Assembly: GCF_024748615.1 (NCBI RefSeq)
Contig: NZ_CP087168.1
Coordinates: 3,906,001-3,970,000, forward strand
Direction of reading: 5' to 3'
DNA from: Pseudomonas sp. B21-048
GTDB lineage: Bacteria; Pseudomonadota; Gammaproteobacteria; Pseudomonadales; Pseudomonadaceae
Length of the DNA: 64,000 nucleotides
The notes below the pieces were generated by a model. That model was given only the letters and a program-made list of their open reading frames with translations. It ran no database searches and was not told the origin of the DNA. Positions within the stretch are counted from its first letter, which is position 1, and the number at the start of each line of letters is the position of its first letter. Of the stretch, positions 1 through 11,687 are shown one piece after another. A program made the translations under genes and the position numbers.

Positions 1-859
1 GCTCGGACAAAGCCTTGCCGATGTCTGCCAGCGAACGCACGGTTTTAACGCCTGCGTCTTCCAGGGCAGCAAACTTCTCGTCTGCAGTGCCTTTGCCGCC
101 AGAGATGATTGCGCCAGCATGGCCCATGCGCTTGCCCGCAGGGGCAGTCACACCAGCGATGTAGGAAACAACCGGCTTGGTCACGTTTGCCTTGATGTAG
201 GCAGCCGCTTCTTCTTCAGCCGAACCGCCGATCTCACCGATCATCACGATCGCTTCGGTCTTCGGGTCTTCCTGGAACAGCTTCAGGATGTCGATGAAGT
301 TCGAACCCGGGATCGGGTCACCACCGATGCCGACGCAAGTCGACTGACCGAAACCGGCGTCAGTAGTCTGCTTCACAGCTTCGTAGGTCAGGGTGCCGGA
401 ACGGGAAACGATACCGACCTTGCCTGGCAAGTGAATGTGACCTGGCATGATGCCGATCTTGCATTCGCCTGGAGTGATCACGCCTGGGCAGTTAGGACCG
501 ATCAGGACTACGCCCAGCTCGTCGCACTTGACCTTGGCATCCAGCATGTCCAGGGTAGGAATGCCTTCAGTGATGCAAACGATCAGCTTGATGCCGCCGA
601 AGGCTGCTTCCAGGATGGAGTCCTTGCAGAAAGGAGCTGGAACGTAGATCACACTGGCGGTGGCGCCAGTGGCAGCTACAGCGTCTTTCACGGTGTTGAA
701 CACTGGCAGACCCAGGTGCTCGGTGCCGCCTTTGCCAGGCGTTACGCCGCCAACCATCTTGGTGCCGTATTCGATGGCTTGCTGGGTGTGGAAACTACCT
801 TGCGAACCGGTAATACCCTGGCAGATAACTTTGGTGTCTTTATTGATCAGGACGCTCAT
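1..859 (-). CDS. sucD: Succinyl-CoA ligase (ADP/GDP-forming) subunit alpha, 3' end cut by window
   Basis: Alpha subunit of succinyl-CoA synthetase, which with SucC converts succinyl-CoA to succinate with substrate-level phosphorylation in the TCA cycle. About 286 residues are visible from the ATG at 859 ([18 protein letters not shown]), including the N-terminal CoA-binding Rossmann region and, near the cut end, the [12 protein letters not shown] segment that holds the phosphorylated histidine. The family is about 290-295 residues long, so only a few C-terminal residues are missing. The start codon overlaps the sucC stop by one base (TAATG), so the two subunits are translationally coupled. It is the last gene of the sdh-suc cluster. 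Confidence 0.97.
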   Translation of the reverse strand, partial: MSVLINKDTKVICQGITGSQGSFHTQQAIEYGTKMVGGVTPGKGGTEHLGLPVFNTVKDAVAATGATASVIYVPAPFCKDSILEAAFGGIKLIVCITEGIPTLDMLDAKVKCDELGVVLIGPNCPGVITPGECKIGIMPGHIHLPGKVGIVSRSGTLTYEAVKQTTDAGFGQSTCVGIGGDPIPGSNFIDILKLFQEDPKTEAIVMIGEIGGSAEEEAAAYIKANVTKPVVSYIAGVTAPAGKRMGHAGAIISGGKGTADEKFAALEDAGVKTVRSLADIGKALSE

Positions 860-2025
860 TATTTGCCCTCCGCAGCTTTAACGACTTGTTGAGCAGCGTC
901 GGTCAGGCTGGTAGCAGCGATGATGTTCAAACCGCTTTCTGCCAGTACTTTAGCGCCCAGCTCAGCGTTGTTGCCTTCAAGGCGAACAACAACCGGGATT
1001 TTCACGCCGACTTCTTTCACAGCGCCGATGATGCCTTCGGCAATCATGTCGCAACGAACGATGCCGCCGAAGATGTTGACCAATACTGCAGCGACGTTAG
1101 TGTCGGACAGGATGATCTTGAACGCTTCGGTTACGCGTTCTTTGGTAGCACCGCCGCCCACGTCGAGGAAGTTGGCTGGTTTGCCGCCATGCAGGTTGAC
1201 GATGTCCATGGTACCCATGGCCAGGCCAGCACCGTTGACCATGCAACCGATGTTGCCTTCCAGCGCTACGTAGTTCAGTTCGAACTTGGCAGCGTGCGCT
1301 TCGCGCGGATCGTCTTGCGACGGATCGTGGAAAGTCTTCAGCTTAGGCTGACGGTACATGGCGTTGGCGTCGATGTTGATCTTGGCGTCGAGGCAATGCA
1401 GATCGCCGTCAGCCTTGATCACCAGCGGGTTCACTTCCAGCAGAGCCAGGTCGTGATCCTTGAACAGCTTGGCCAGACCTACGAAGATCTTGGCGAACTG
1501 AGCAACCTGCTTGCCTTCCAGACCCAGCTGGAATGCCAGCTCGCGACCCTGGAATGGCTGAGCGCCAACCAGTGGATCGATGGTGGCCTTGAGGATTTTC
1601 TCAGGGGTGTCGTGAGCGATTTTCTCGATGTCCACGCCACCTTCGGTGGAAGCCATGAACACGATGCGACGGCTCGAACGGTCAACGACAGCGCCCAGGT
1701 ACAGCTCTTTAGCGATATCAGTGCACGATTCAACCAGGATCTTGGTGACTGGCTGACCATTGGCATCAGTCTGGTAAGTCACCAGACGCTTGCCCAACCA
1801 CTGTTGAGCGAATGCTTTGGCGTCTTCTTTGCTGCGAACCAGCTTTACGCCGCCCGCTTTACCGCGACCACCAGCGTGGACCTGGGCTTTGACAACCCAT
1901 TCGGTCCCGCCGATCTTGTCGCACGCTTCTGCTGCTGCTTCCGGGGTGTCTACGGCGAAACCCTGGGATACTGGCAGGCCGTATTCAGCGAACAGCTGCT
2001 TACCCTGATACTCGTGAAGATTCAT
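859..2025 (-). CDS. sucC: Succinyl-CoA ligase subunit beta
   Basis: Beta subunit of succinyl-CoA synthetase, 388 residues, the normal length. It opens with [18 protein letters not shown] and carries an ATP-grasp nucleotide-binding domain (roughly residues 1-235, with the [13 protein letters not shown] glycine-rich loop near 50) and a C-terminal CoA-ligase domain ([16 protein letters not shown] near 315, which faces the active site). It acts in the cytoplasm as a complex with SucD. It lies 183 bp downstream of lpdG, the widest gap in the suc block, so it may have extra expression control. Confidence 0.98.
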   Translation of the reverse strand: MNLHEYQGKQLFAEYGLPVSQGFAVDTPEAAAEACDKIGGTEWVVKAQVHAGGRGKAGGVKLVRSKEDAKAFAQQWLGKRLVTYQTDANGQPVTKILVESCTDIAKELYLGAVVDRSSRRIVFMASTEGGVDIEKIAHDTPEKILKATIDPLVGAQPFQGRELAFQLGLEGKQVAQFAKIFVGLAKLFKDHDLALLEVNPLVIKADGDLHCLDAKINIDANAMYRQPKLKTFHDPSQDDPREAHAAKFELNYVALEGNIGCMVNGAGLAMGTMDIVNLHGGKPANFLDVGGGATKERVTEAFKIILSDTNVAAVLVNIFGGIVRCDMIAEGIIGAVKEVGVKIPVVVRLEGNNAELGAKVLAESGLNIIAATSLTDAAQQVVKAAEGK

Positions 2026-2102
2026 GCTTATTACCGTCTTCGTTAGGTACTGCGCATTCGGTGCTGCACTTGTTGAAGTGCCGCACCACCTGTGACTGCT
2101 GC

Positions 2103-2123
2103 TTGCGTAGCTGAGCTACGCAA
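2103..2123. other. Perfect hairpin in the lpdG-sucC intergenic region
   Basis: TTGCGTAGC and GCTACGCAA form a 9-bp perfect stem around a TGA loop, inside the 183-bp gap between lpdG and sucC. It is followed by further GC-rich palindromic sequence to about 2195. There is no U-tract, so it is not an obvious intrinsic terminator. An mRNA processing or stability structure, or a REP-like repeat, is possible. Confidence 0.5.
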
Positions 2124-2208
2124 GGCTGCGTCCGGCGGACATTCCGCGGTGAGTCTTGCACGCAAGGCTCACGACGGGCCTCCCGCCGTGGTTTCTTATT
2201 GTCTTGTC

Positions 2209-3645
<1,437 letters not shown>

Positions 3646-3660
3646 TCAAAAAATCCTCTT

Positions 3661-3740
3661 TTTTGCGGCAAACTTGAAGCCGCAAGCCTCAAGCCAAGCT
3701 GCCCTTTCTTGCAGCTTGTAGCTTGAAACCTGCAGCTGCT
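3661..3740. repeat. AGCTTG-rich spacer between sucB and lpdG
   Basis: The 99-bp gap contains GCGGC/GCCGC arms (3665-3669 and 3679-3683) and several copies of the GCAGCTTGTAGCTTGAA type of sequence, a pattern common in Pseudomonas intergenic DNA. The role is not clear; it may be a short repeat or an RNA stability element in the polycistronic message. Confidence 0.4.
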
Positions 3741-3744
3741 TCTA

Positions 3745-4962
3745 TCAGATATCCAGCAGCAAACGAGCCGGGTCTTCCAGCAGGTTCTTGATGGTAACCA
3801 GGAAGGTCACAGCTTCTTTGCCGTCGATCAAACGGTGATCATAAGACAGAGCGAGGTACATCATCGGACGGATAACGACTTGACCGTTGATCGCCATAGG
3901 ACGCTGCAGAATGTTGTGCATGCCCAGGATGGCCGCTTGTGGCGGGTTGACGATCGGGGTCGACATCATCGAACCGAAAGTACCACCGTTGGTGATGGTG
4001 AACGTACCACCGGTCATTTCGTCCATCGACAGCTTGCCGTCACGAGCCTTCTTGCCGAAGGTGGCGATGCCGCCTTCGATTTCAGCCAGGCTCATCAGTT
4101 CGGCATTACGCAGAACCGGTACAACCAGGCCGCGATCGCTGGAAACAGCCACACCGACGTCAGCGTAGCCGTGATAAACGATGTCAGCACCGTCGATCGA
4201 CGCGTTGACAGCCGGGAAGCGTTTCAGCGCTTCGGTGGCAGCCTTGACGAAGAACGACATGAAGCCCAGGCGTACGCCGTTGTGGGACTTCTCGAACAGG
4301 TCTTTGTACTTCGAACGCAGGGCCATGACTTCGGTCATGTCGACTTCGTTGAACGTGGTCAGCATCGCCATGTTCGACTGAGCTTCAACCAGACGCTTGG
4401 CAACGGTGGCCCGCACGCGGGTCATCGGTACGCGCTTCTCGATGCGATCGCCGGCAGCGAACACTGGAGCAGCAGCGGCAGGCGCAGCAGCCTTGGCAGG
4501 CGCGGCAGCCGGAGCGGCTTTCTTGGCAGCTACAGCGGCAACCACGTCTTCCTTGGTCACACGACCGCCTTTGCCAGTGCCGGCAACGGAAGCGATGTTG
4601 ATGCCGTTTTCTTCAGCCAGCTTGCGAGCAGCCGGTGCAGCAACAGGATCGTCTTCGCCCGCTTCGGCAGGAGCAGCGGCAACGGCAGCAGGCGCAGCAG
4701 CGGCGGCTGGAGCGGCAGCAGCACCGCCCTCACCGATGGAGCCCAGAACTTCGTCCGACAGAACGGTGTCACCTTCGTTCTTGACGATAGCGCCCAGCAC
4801 GCCATCAGCGGTGGCCAACACTTCCAGTACGACTTTGTCAGTTTCGATGTCGACGATCAGTTCGTCACGTTTGACGGCGTCGCCCGGTTTTTTGTGCCAG
4901 GTGGCAACGGTGCCATCGGCAACCGATTCCGGGAAAGTGGGGGCTTTGATTTCGATAGCCAT
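3745..4962 (-). CDS. sucB: Dihydrolipoyllysine-residue succinyltransferase (E2 of 2-oxoglutarate dehydrogenase)
   Basis: E2 core of the 2-oxoglutarate dehydrogenase complex, 405 residues. An N-terminal lipoyl domain (residues 1-75, lipoylated lysine in the [11 protein letters not shown] motif) is joined by a long Ala/Pro linker to an E3-binding domain (about 110-147, [14 protein letters not shown]) and then, after a second Ala/Pro linker, to the catalytic acyltransferase domain (about 175-405) with the [15 protein letters not shown] active-site motif near the C-terminus. It is followed by lpdG and preceded by sucA (42-bp gap), so E1, E2 and E3 are encoded in order. Confidence 0.98.
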   Translation of the reverse strand: MAIEIKAPTFPESVADGTVATWHKKPGDAVKRDELIVDIETDKVVLEVLATADGVLGAIVKNEGDTVLSDEVLGSIGEGGAAAAPAAAAAPAAVAAAPAEAGEDDPVAAPAARKLAEENGINIASVAGTGKGGRVTKEDVVAAVAAKKAAPAAAPAKAAAPAAAAPVFAAGDRIEKRVPMTRVRATVAKRLVEAQSNMAMLTTFNEVDMTEVMALRSKYKDLFEKSHNGVRLGFMSFFVKAATEALKRFPAVNASIDGADIVYHGYADVGVAVSSDRGLVVPVLRNAELMSLAEIEGGIATFGKKARDGKLSMDEMTGGTFTITNGGTFGSMMSTPIVNPPQAAILGMHNILQRPMAINGQVVIRPMMYLALSYDHRLIDGKEAVTFLVTIKNLLEDPARLLLDI

Positions 4963-5004
4963 TATCTGTGGGTCCTTAAATTCGGTTTCAGGTGCGCGAA
5001 GGCG

Positions 5005-7836
5005 TTAAACAGTAAAGGCGTCTTGCAGCAGTTGTTCCTGCTGCTCAGCGTGCATCGATGCATAACCACAAGCAGGTGCAGCAGAAGCCTCACGGCCCGC
5101 GTACTCGAGTACGAGAGACTTGTCGTGATTGCCAACGATGCGGCGCATGTGGTGTTGGCTGCAGTACCAGGCACCCTGGTTCATCGGCTCTTCCTGACAC
5201 CAAACGATATGTTTGAGGTTGGTGTACGGAGCCAGGACTTCGTTCAAGTCGTCCTCAGGGAATGGGTACAGCTGCTCGATACGCACGATGGCGATGTCGT
5301 CACGACCTTCGGCACGGCGTTTTTCCAGCAGGTCGTAGTAGACCTTGCCGCTACACAGAACAACGCGCTCGACCTTTTTCGGGTCTTGGGCATCGATTTC
5401 CGGGATAACGGTCTGGAACGAACCTTCGGCCAGATCTTCCAGGGTCGAGATGGCCAGTTTATGACGCAACAGCGATTTCGGCGTCAGGACGATCAATGGC
5501 TTGCGCAGCGGGCGAATCACCTGACGACGCAGCAAGTGGTAGATCTGGGCCGGCGTGGTCGGCACGGCTACCTGAATATTGTGCTCGGCGCACAGCTGCA
5601 GGTAACGCTCCAGACGAGCCGAAGAATGCTCCGGACCCTGACCTTCATAACCGTGCGGCAGCAGCATGGTCAGACCGCAGAGACGACCCCACTTGTGCTC
5701 GCCACTGGTGATGAACTGGTCGATAACCACTTGGGCACCGTTGGCGAAGTCGCCGAACTGGGCTTCCCAGATCACCAGCGCCTCAGGCGTGGTGGTCGAG
5801 TAACCGTATTCGAACGCCAGCACGGCTTCTTCGGACAGGAACGAATCGTACAGGTCGAAACGTGGCTGGCCCTTGTACAGGTTTTGCAGCGGGATGTAGG
5901 TACCCGCGTCTTTCTGGTTGTGCAAGACAGCGTGACGGTGCGAGAACGTACCGCGACCGATGTCCTGACCCGTCATGCGAATCGGGTGACCTTCGAACGC
6001 CAGGGTCGCGTACGCCATGGTTTCGGCGTAACCCCAATTGATCGGCAGGCCGCCGGCTTGCATTTTCTGACGGTCTTCGTAGATTTTCGAGACTTGGCGC
6101 TGAACCACGAAGCCTTCCGGAATTTCCAGCAGCTTGGCGGACAGTTCCTGCAAGGTTTTCAGATCGAAGCGAGTGTCGTGACGCGCGGTCCAGGCGTGGC
6201 CCAGATACGGACGCCAGTCCACGAACAACTCCTTGTTCGGCTCTTTGACCAGGCTTTTTACAACATGCAGACCATTGTCCAGCGCATTGCGGTATTCGTC
6301 GACTTTCGCCTGAACACGCTCTGCATCCAGCACACCGCCCTGAGTCAGACGATCGGCATACAGCTCACGGGTGGTGCGCTGTTTGGTGATCTGCTGATAC
6401 ATGATTGGCTGGGTGCCGCTAGGCTCGTCGGCCTCGTTGTGGCCGCGACGACGGTAGCAGACCAGATCGATCACCACGTCGCGCTTGTACTGCATGCGGT
6501 AGTCGATGGCCAGCTGGGTCACGAACAACACGGCTTCCGGATCATCACCATTCACATGGAGGATCGGCGCCTGGATCATCTTCGCAACGTCGGTCGCGTA
6601 CTCGGTGGAGCGCGAGTCCAGCGGGTTGCTGATGGTAAAACCGACCTGGTTGTTGATCACGATGTGCACGGTACCGCCGGTCTTGAAACCGCGGGTTTGC
6701 GACATCTGGAAGGTTTCCATCACCACACCCTGACCGGCGAATGCAGCGTCACCGTGGATGGAAATCGGCAGTACCTTCTCGCCGGTAGGGTCGTTACGAC
6801 GATCCTGACGGGCGCGAACCGAACCCTCGACCACTGGTGAAACGATTTCCAGGTGAGACGGGTTGAACGCCATGGCCAAGTGAACTTCACCGCCAGTGGT
6901 CATCACGTTGGACGAGAAGCCCTGGTGATATTTAACGTCACCGGAACCCAGCTCGACCTTCTTCTTGCCTTCGAACTCGTCGAACAGCTCGCGCGGGTTC
7001 TTGCCGAAGGTGTTGACCAGCACGTTCAGACGACCACGGTGGGCCATACCGATCACGATTTCCTTGGTGCCGTAGGAGCCGGAACGCTGGATCAGCTCGT
7101 CGAGCATCGGAATCAGGCTCTCGCCGCCTTCCAGACCGAAACGCTTGGTACCCGGGTATTTGGTCCCGAGGTATTTTTCCAGGCCTTCGCCGGCGGTGAC
7201 GCGCTCGAGCAAATGGCCCTTAATGTCGGCGGAGTACGTCGGACGGCCGCGCACGCTTTCCAGACGCTGCTGGAACCACTGACGCTGCTCGGAATCGGTG
7301 ATATGCGTAAATTCAGCGCCGATGGTGCGGCAATATGTCTGCTGCAACGCTTCGTGAATTTCGCGTAGGCTCGCCTCCTCTTTGCCGATGAACAGGTCGC
7401 CGGCACGGAAGGTCGTATCAAGATCGGCATTGGTCAAGCCGTAATGATTGATTGACAGGTCTGCAGGTGCAGGACGCTGCCACAGCCCCAGCGGGTCAAG
7501 CTGGGCTGCCTGGTGGCCACGCATACGGTAGGCCTGGATCAATCGCAGCACTTCAACTTGCTTCTTCTCGTGCTCACTGCTCACGCTGCCGGCGGAAACC
7601 GGTTGGGCGCGGCGCTGGTTCTTTGCCAGCAAGACGAAATGATCGCGAATTGTAGAGTGCGACACATCAGTGGCAGAGCTGCCATCAGCTGGCAGCTTCT
7701 CAAAGTAGGTGCGCCATTCTTCTGGCACAGCGTTAGGGTCGTGCAGGTAGAGCTCGTAGAGCTCTTCCACATAGGCAGCGTTTCCACCTGAAAGGTAGGC
7801 GCTGTTCCACATGCGCTGCATCACGCTTTCTTGCAT
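5005..7836 (-). CDS. sucA: 2-oxoglutarate dehydrogenase E1 component
   Basis: Thiamine-diphosphate-dependent E1 of 943 residues, the usual length in Pseudomonas. It decarboxylates 2-oxoglutarate and transfers the succinyl group to SucB. It starts MQESVMQRMWNSAYLSGGN and includes the GMAHRGRLNVL segment, the DPEAV/DLVCYRRRGHNE ThDP-binding region, and the transketolase-like C-terminal domain. The ATG at 7836 has a GAGGGTGA ribosome-binding site about 7 nt upstream. It lies 259 bp downstream of sdhB. Confidence 0.98.
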   Translation of the reverse strand: MQESVMQRMWNSAYLSGGNAAYVEELYELYLHDPNAVPEEWRTYFEKLPADGSSATDVSHSTIRDHFVLLAKNQRRAQPVSAGSVSSEHEKKQVEVLRLIQAYRMRGHQAAQLDPLGLWQRPAPADLSINHYGLTNADLDTTFRAGDLFIGKEEASLREIHEALQQTYCRTIGAEFTHITDSEQRQWFQQRLESVRGRPTYSADIKGHLLERVTAGEGLEKYLGTKYPGTKRFGLEGGESLIPMLDELIQRSGSYGTKEIVIGMAHRGRLNVLVNTFGKNPRELFDEFEGKKKVELGSGDVKYHQGFSSNVMTTGGEVHLAMAFNPSHLEIVSPVVEGSVRARQDRRNDPTGEKVLPISIHGDAAFAGQGVVMETFQMSQTRGFKTGGTVHIVINNQVGFTISNPLDSRSTEYATDVAKMIQAPILHVNGDDPEAVLFVTQLAIDYRMQYKRDVVIDLVCYRRRGHNEADEPSGTQPIMYQQITKQRTTRELYADRLTQGGVLDAERVQAKVDEYRNALDNGLHVVKSLVKEPNKELFVDWRPYLGHAWTARHDTRFDLKTLQELSAKLLEIPEGFVVQRQVSKIYEDRQKMQAGGLPINWGYAETMAYATLAFEGHPIRMTGQDIGRGTFSHRHAVLHNQKDAGTYIPLQNLYKGQPRFDLYDSFLSEEAVLAFEYGYSTTTPEALVIWEAQFGDFANGAQVVIDQFITSGEHKWGRLCGLTMLLPHGYEGQGPEHSSARLERYLQLCAEHNIQVAVPTTPAQIYHLLRRQVIRPLRKPLIVLTPKSLLRHKLAISTLEDLAEGSFQTVIPEIDAQDPKKVERVVLCSGKVYYDLLEKRRAEGRDDIAIVRIEQLYPFPEDDLNEVLAPYTNLKHIVWCQEEPMNQGAWYCSQHHMRRIVGNHDKSLVLEYAGREASAAPACGYASMHAEQQEQLLQDAFTV

Positions 7837-8032
7837 GCTTGGTCACCCTCGGTTAGGGGAACACCACCGGCGTCGACACCGAGCAAACTTGCAGAAGTCC
7901 GAATGCAGCGACCAAAACAAGCCACTTAGGATCACGCTGATAGTCCGGGTACCAGCCCGGATGCCCCTGCTTGTCTCATTTCTTCAAAATAAGAGCTGCA
8001 GCTTGTGGCTACTGCTCTGGTTATAGCCATGA

Positions 8033-8050
8033 CGCGGGTTGAAGCCCGCG
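8033..8050. other. Small hairpin in the sdhB-sucA spacer
   Basis: CGCGGG and CCCGCG form a 6-bp GC stem in the 259-bp gap 7837-8095. There is no run of T on the minus strand after it, so it looks like a stability or processing element rather than a terminator. Nothing else recognisable was seen in this gap. Confidence 0.4.
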
Positions 8051-8095
8051 CCACAGCCTCTACGGCACAGCGGTTCTACGGGTACAGCAGCTGAA

Positions 8096-8800
8096 TCACA
8101 CGCCGCTTGAAAGCAGCATGTTACGGATGTGACCGATGGCCTTAGTCGGGTTCAGGCCTTTCGGACAAACGTTGACGCAGTTCATGATGCCCCGGCAGCG
8201 GAATACGCTGAACGGGTCATCCAGCGAAGCCAGACGCTCGGATGTCTTGTTGTCGCGGCTGTCTGCCAGGAAGCGATAGGCTTGCAGCAGAGCAGCCGGA
8301 CCCAGGAACTTGTCCGGGTTCCACCAGAAGGACGGGCACGAAGTCGAGCAGCAGGCGCACAGAATGCACTCGTACAGACCGTCGAGCTTTTCACGCTCTT
8401 CAGGGGATTGCAGACGCTCGATGGCCGGAGCCGGCGTGTCGTTCTGCAGGTATGGCTTAACCTTTTCGTATTGCTTGTAGAAGATGCTCATATCGACGAC
8501 CAGGTCACGGATAACCGGCAAACCTGGCAACGGACGAACGATCAGCTTGTTACGTTTTACGACAGCGGACAGCGGCGTGATGCACGCCAGACCGTTTTTG
8601 CCGTTGATGTTCATGCCGTCGGAACCGCAAACACCTTCACGGCAGGAGCGACGATAGGAGAAACCTTCGTCCTGCTCTTTGATCAGGGCCAGCACGTCCA
8701 GCACCATCAGGTCTTTACCACCGGTATCAACCTGGAATTCCTGCATGAACGGCGCAGCGTCCTGATCAGGGTTGTAACGATAAACACTGACTTGCAACAT
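8096..8800 (-). CDS. sdhB: Succinate dehydrogenase iron-sulfur subunit
   Basis: Iron-sulfur subunit of complex II, 234 residues. It passes electrons from the SdhA flavin to ubiquinone. The N-terminal [2Fe-2S] ligands lie in SCREGVCGSDGM and GLAC; the C-terminal ferredoxin-type clusters use CILCACCSTSCPSFW and CRGIMNCVNVCPKGLNP. The ATG at 8800 (MLQVSVYRYNPDQD) is chosen over an in-frame GTG at 8809 because AAGGGTGG sits 8 nt before it and the family starts there. It follows sdhA by 11 bp. Confidence 0.97.
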   Translation of the reverse strand: MLQVSVYRYNPDQDAAPFMQEFQVDTGGKDLMVLDVLALIKEQDEGFSYRRSCREGVCGSDGMNINGKNGLACITPLSAVVKRNKLIVRPLPGLPVIRDLVVDMSIFYKQYEKVKPYLQNDTPAPAIERLQSPEEREKLDGLYECILCACCSTSCPSFWWNPDKFLGPAALLQAYRFLADSRDNKTSERLASLDDPFSVFRCRGIMNCVNVCPKGLNPTKAIGHIRNMLLSSGV

Positions 8801-8811
8801 GGCGGCCACCC

Positions 8812-10584
8812 TTAATAAGTCCGAATCTTAGGTTCAAAAGTCGGAACAGTCTTCGGCGAGAAGTTCACAGCACGCTTGGTCACGCGCTTGTCACCCGGGA
8901 AGTACAGGGTGTGGCACAGCCAGTTTTCGTCGTCACGGTCTTCAAAGTCTTCACGGGCGTGAGCACCGCGGGATTCTTTGCGCACTTCTGCAGCGATGGC
9001 AGTGGCTTCGGCCACTTCCAGCAGGTTCTGCAGTTCCAGCGCTTCGATACGCGCGGTGTTGAACGCCTGGCTCTTGTCGTTGATCTTGACGTTGGCGATA
9101 CGGCCACGCAGATCAGCCAGCTGAGCAATACCCTTCTGCATGTATTCGCCGGTACGGAATACACCGAAGTAGTTCTGCATGCAGCTTTGCAGCTCGCGAC
9201 GCAGGGTTGCCACGTCTTCACCTTCGGTACGCTCGTTCAGAGCGGACAGGCGCGCCAGGGCAGCATTGATGTCGGCGTCGGTAGCATCGTCGTATTCGAT
9301 ACCGTCGGTCAGTGCTTTTTCCAGATGCAGGCCGGCAGCACGGCCGAAAACCACCAGGTCGAGCAACGAGTTGCCGCCCAGACGGTTGGCACCGTGAACC
9401 GATACGCAAGCCACCTCACCCACTGCAAACAGACCAGGGATGATTTCGTCGACGCCTTCGTCGTTCTGGGTGATTGCCTGACCGTGAATGTTGGTCGGAA
9501 CGCCGCCCATCATATAGTGGCAAGTCGGAACAACCGGAACAGGAGCAACCACCGGGTCAACGTGCGCGAAAGTCTTGGACAGTTCGCAAATGCCTGGCAG
9601 ACGGCTGTGCAGCACTTCCTCGCCCAGGTGGTCGAGTTTGAGCATTACGTGGTCGCCATTCGGACCACAACCGTTGCCAGCGATGATTTCCTTAACCATC
9701 GAACGGGCAACAACGTCACGACCGGCAAGGTCTTTGGCGTTCGGAGCATAACGCTCCATGAAACGCTCGCCGTGCTTGTTGATCAGGTAACCACCTTCAC
9801 CACGGCAACCTTCGGTGACCAGTACACCGGCGCCGGCGATGCCGGTCGGGTGGAACTGCCACATTTCGATGTCTTGTACCGGTACGCCGGCACGCAGCGC
9901 CATACCAACGCCGTCACCGGTGTTGATCAGGGCGTTGGTGGTCGACGCGTAGATACGACCTGCACCGCCGGTGGCCAGTACGGTGGCCTTGGCACGGATG
10001 TAGGTGGTTTCACCGGTTTCGATGCAGATGGCAATCACGCCGACGAATGCGCCGTCCCGGTTTTTCACCAGATCAACAGCGTAGTACTCGTTCAGGAACG
10101 TGGTGCCGGCTTTCAGGTTGCCCTGATAAAGGGTGTGCAGCAGCGCGTGACCGGTACGGTCGGAAGCGGCGCAGGTACGGGCGGCCTGGCCACCTTTACC
10201 GTAATCCTTCGACTGACCGCCGAATGGACGCTGGTAGATACGACCTTGCTCGGTACGGGAGAACGGCATACCCATGTGGTCCAGCTCGTACACCGCGGCA
10301 GGGCCTTCCTGACACATGTATTCGATAGCATCCTGGTCGCCGATATAGTCGGAACCCTTGACGGTATCGTACATGTGCCAGCGCCAGTCATCGTTCGGAT
10401 CGGCAGATGCGATGGCGCAAGTGATGCCACCCTGGGCCGATACGGTGTGCGAACGGGTCGGGAAAACCTTGGTGATCACGGCAGTCTTGTGACCGCCTTG
10501 TGCCAGTTGCAGCGCTGCGCGCATGCCGGCACCGCCGCCGCCAATGATGATGGCGTCGAAAGAAATCGTTGGAATGTTAGCCAT
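8812..10584 (-). CDS. sdhA: Succinate dehydrogenase flavoprotein subunit
   Basis: Flavoprotein of complex II, 590 residues. It oxidises succinate to fumarate on the cytoplasmic face of the inner membrane. It has an N-terminal FAD fold ([18 protein letters not shown]), the [13 protein letters not shown] motif whose histidine carries the covalent FAD, the HPTG segment, [18 protein letters not shown], and the C-terminal helical domain with RGAHAREDF. It starts 3 bp after sdhD. Confidence 0.98.
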   Translation of the reverse strand: MANIPTISFDAIIIGGGGAGMRAALQLAQGGHKTAVITKVFPTRSHTVSAQGGITCAIASADPNDDWRWHMYDTVKGSDYIGDQDAIEYMCQEGPAAVYELDHMGMPFSRTEQGRIYQRPFGGQSKDYGKGGQAARTCAASDRTGHALLHTLYQGNLKAGTTFLNEYYAVDLVKNRDGAFVGVIAICIETGETTYIRAKATVLATGGAGRIYASTTNALINTGDGVGMALRAGVPVQDIEMWQFHPTGIAGAGVLVTEGCRGEGGYLINKHGERFMERYAPNAKDLAGRDVVARSMVKEIIAGNGCGPNGDHVMLKLDHLGEEVLHSRLPGICELSKTFAHVDPVVAPVPVVPTCHYMMGGVPTNIHGQAITQNDEGVDEIIPGLFAVGEVACVSVHGANRLGGNSLLDLVVFGRAAGLHLEKALTDGIEYDDATDADINAALARLSALNERTEGEDVATLRRELQSCMQNYFGVFRTGEYMQKGIAQLADLRGRIANVKINDKSQAFNTARIEALELQNLLEVAEATAIAAEVRKESRGAHAREDFEDRDDENWLCHTLYFPGDKRVTKRAVNFSPKTVPTFEPKIRTY

Positions 10585-10587
10585 GGA

Positions 10588-10956
10588 TCAGATACCCCAG
10601 AGAATCTGCACACCCCAGACGAAGTAAGCGAACATCGCAACGCCGCATACTGCCTGGAAAAGGAAACGTACTGCAGTCGCGGACTTGCCCAGCGCCATTG
10701 GCGTCAGGTAGTCGGTCGCGATGGTCCACATGCCGACCCAGGCGTGAGCGCCCAAGGCTACAAGGGCCAGCAGACTGAAGATACGCATCCCGTTGTGGGC
10801 GAACAGGCCGTGCCACTGGTCATAGCCAATGCCCGGATTCGCTGCGAGGTATCCGATCAGGAAAATGAAATAAGCCGCGAGAACAACCGCAGACACACGC
10901 TGCGCCATCCAGTCATAGAGGCCCGAACGCGAAAGGTTCGTAACGCTGGTTACCAT
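10588..10956 (-). CDS. sdhD: Succinate dehydrogenase membrane anchor subunit
   Basis: Small cytochrome b anchor of complex II, 122 residues with three transmembrane helices (about 18-40, 53-78, 92-118). The AHAWVGMWTIATDYL segment supplies a heme-ligand histidine and quinone-site residues. The ATG at 10956 is preferred over an in-frame TTG at 10962, since GGAG lies 7 nt upstream. It overlaps the sdhC stop by 7 bp (ATATGGTAA), so it is translationally coupled. Confidence 0.93.
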   Translation of the reverse strand: MVTSVTNLSRSGLYDWMAQRVSAVVLAAYFIFLIGYLAANPGIGYDQWHGLFAHNGMRIFSLLALVALGAHAWVGMWTIATDYLTPMALGKSATAVRFLFQAVCGVAMFAYFVWGVQILWGI

Positions 10957-11324
10957 ATCCAAACTCCTGCCAGAACGATCAACACCACGGAAACGGCGAT
11001 GATAATTTTCGAGCCCAGGCGGCCGCCTTCCAGCGTCTCACCGATGCCCATGTCCATGATCAAATGGCGCACACCGGCTACCAGGTGATACAGAAGAGCG
11101 GACAGGAGGCCCCATGCTACGAACTTGGCCAGCGGACTGGTCAAGCATGCCTTCACGTCGGCAAAACCTTCCTCGGAATCCAGAGACTTGCCCAATGCAT
11201 ACAGCATGAAGCCAAGGCCCAGGAAGAGGATGATGCCGGAAACACGGTGAAGAAACGACGTAACGCCGGTGATGGGGAGTTTGATGGTCCTTAGGTCTAG
11301 GTTTACAGGTCGTTGGCTTTTCAC
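10950..11324 (-). CDS. sdhC: Succinate dehydrogenase cytochrome b556 subunit
   Basis: Cytochrome b subunit of complex II. Three transmembrane helices; the first carries the HRVSGIILFLG signature and the second YHLVAGVRHLIMDMG has the heme-ligand histidine. The start is taken as GTG at 11324 (MKSQRPVNLDLRTIKLP, 124 residues), which matches the usual N-terminus. A longer in-frame form starting at 11357 (135 residues) is less likely. The GTG has no good Shine-Dalgarno sequence; a run of eight A bases sits in its place. First gene of the sdh-suc cluster, divergent from gltA. Confidence 0.92.
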   Translation of the reverse strand: MKSQRPVNLDLRTIKLPITGVTSFLHRVSGIILFLGLGFMLYALGKSLDSEEGFADVKACLTSPLAKFVAWGLLSALLYHLVAGVRHLIMDMGIGETLEGGRLGSKIIIAVSVVLIVLAGVWIW

Positions 11325-11458
11325 GGCTTTTTTTTCACACTGAAGAGCCCCTAACAATCAGGGCAAAGTTGTTGGGGAGTGCACTGGTCAGGTAACCACC
11401 ACCCAGGGATGCGACCCCCAATAAAGCAGGCCCAAAAGCCCCTGGCGGTCGGTGGCCG

Positions 11459-11487
11459 AGTATAGACAGTTAGGCTACTAATGACAA
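11459..11487 (-). promoter_or_regulatory. Predicted sigma70 promoter of sdhCDAB
   Basis: On the minus strand TTGTCA (11487-11482) is followed after exactly 17 bp by TATACT (11464-11459). Transcription would begin near 11452 and leave a leader of about 128 nt before the sdhC GTG. Predicted from sequence only. Confidence 0.7.
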
Positions 11488-11601
11488 CGCGTTCACCTTC
11501 CCCTAATAGCTGATTGCACAAGTGAGGTAAAAGGCGTAAATGGCAGTCAATTTCGAGGAAAAAGTTCGGTTAAAGCCTTCTGGAGCAAGACTTTAGGCAA
11601 A

Positions 11602-11629
11602 TTGACATTCGAATTTATCTCACTATAGT
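11602..11629 (+). promoter_or_regulatory. Predicted sigma70 promoter of gltA
   Basis: TTGACA (11602-11607), a 16-bp spacer and TATAGT (11624-11629). Transcription would start near 11636, giving a leader of about 50 nt with AGGAGG-like sequence (ataggaggccac) just before the gltA ATG. It lies back to back with the sdhC promoter in the 363-bp divergent region 11325-11687. The rest of that region shows nothing else I can name. Confidence 0.72.
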
Positions 11630-11687
11630 GGTGCGGGCCCTGCGTGGGGGGTCTGTCTGATGATTTCAAGCATAAATAGGAGGCCAC

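Noticed and set aside
3835..6840. Plus-strand open frame of about 1000 codons opposite sucB and sucA
   Set aside because: It lies wholly antisense to two certain genes, has no family motif, and long antisense frames are normal in high-GC codon use.
8911..11088. Plus-strand open frame of 725 codons opposite sdhA, sdhD and sdhC
   Set aside because: Antisense shadow of the sdh genes; composition rich in Val, Gly, Thr without domains.
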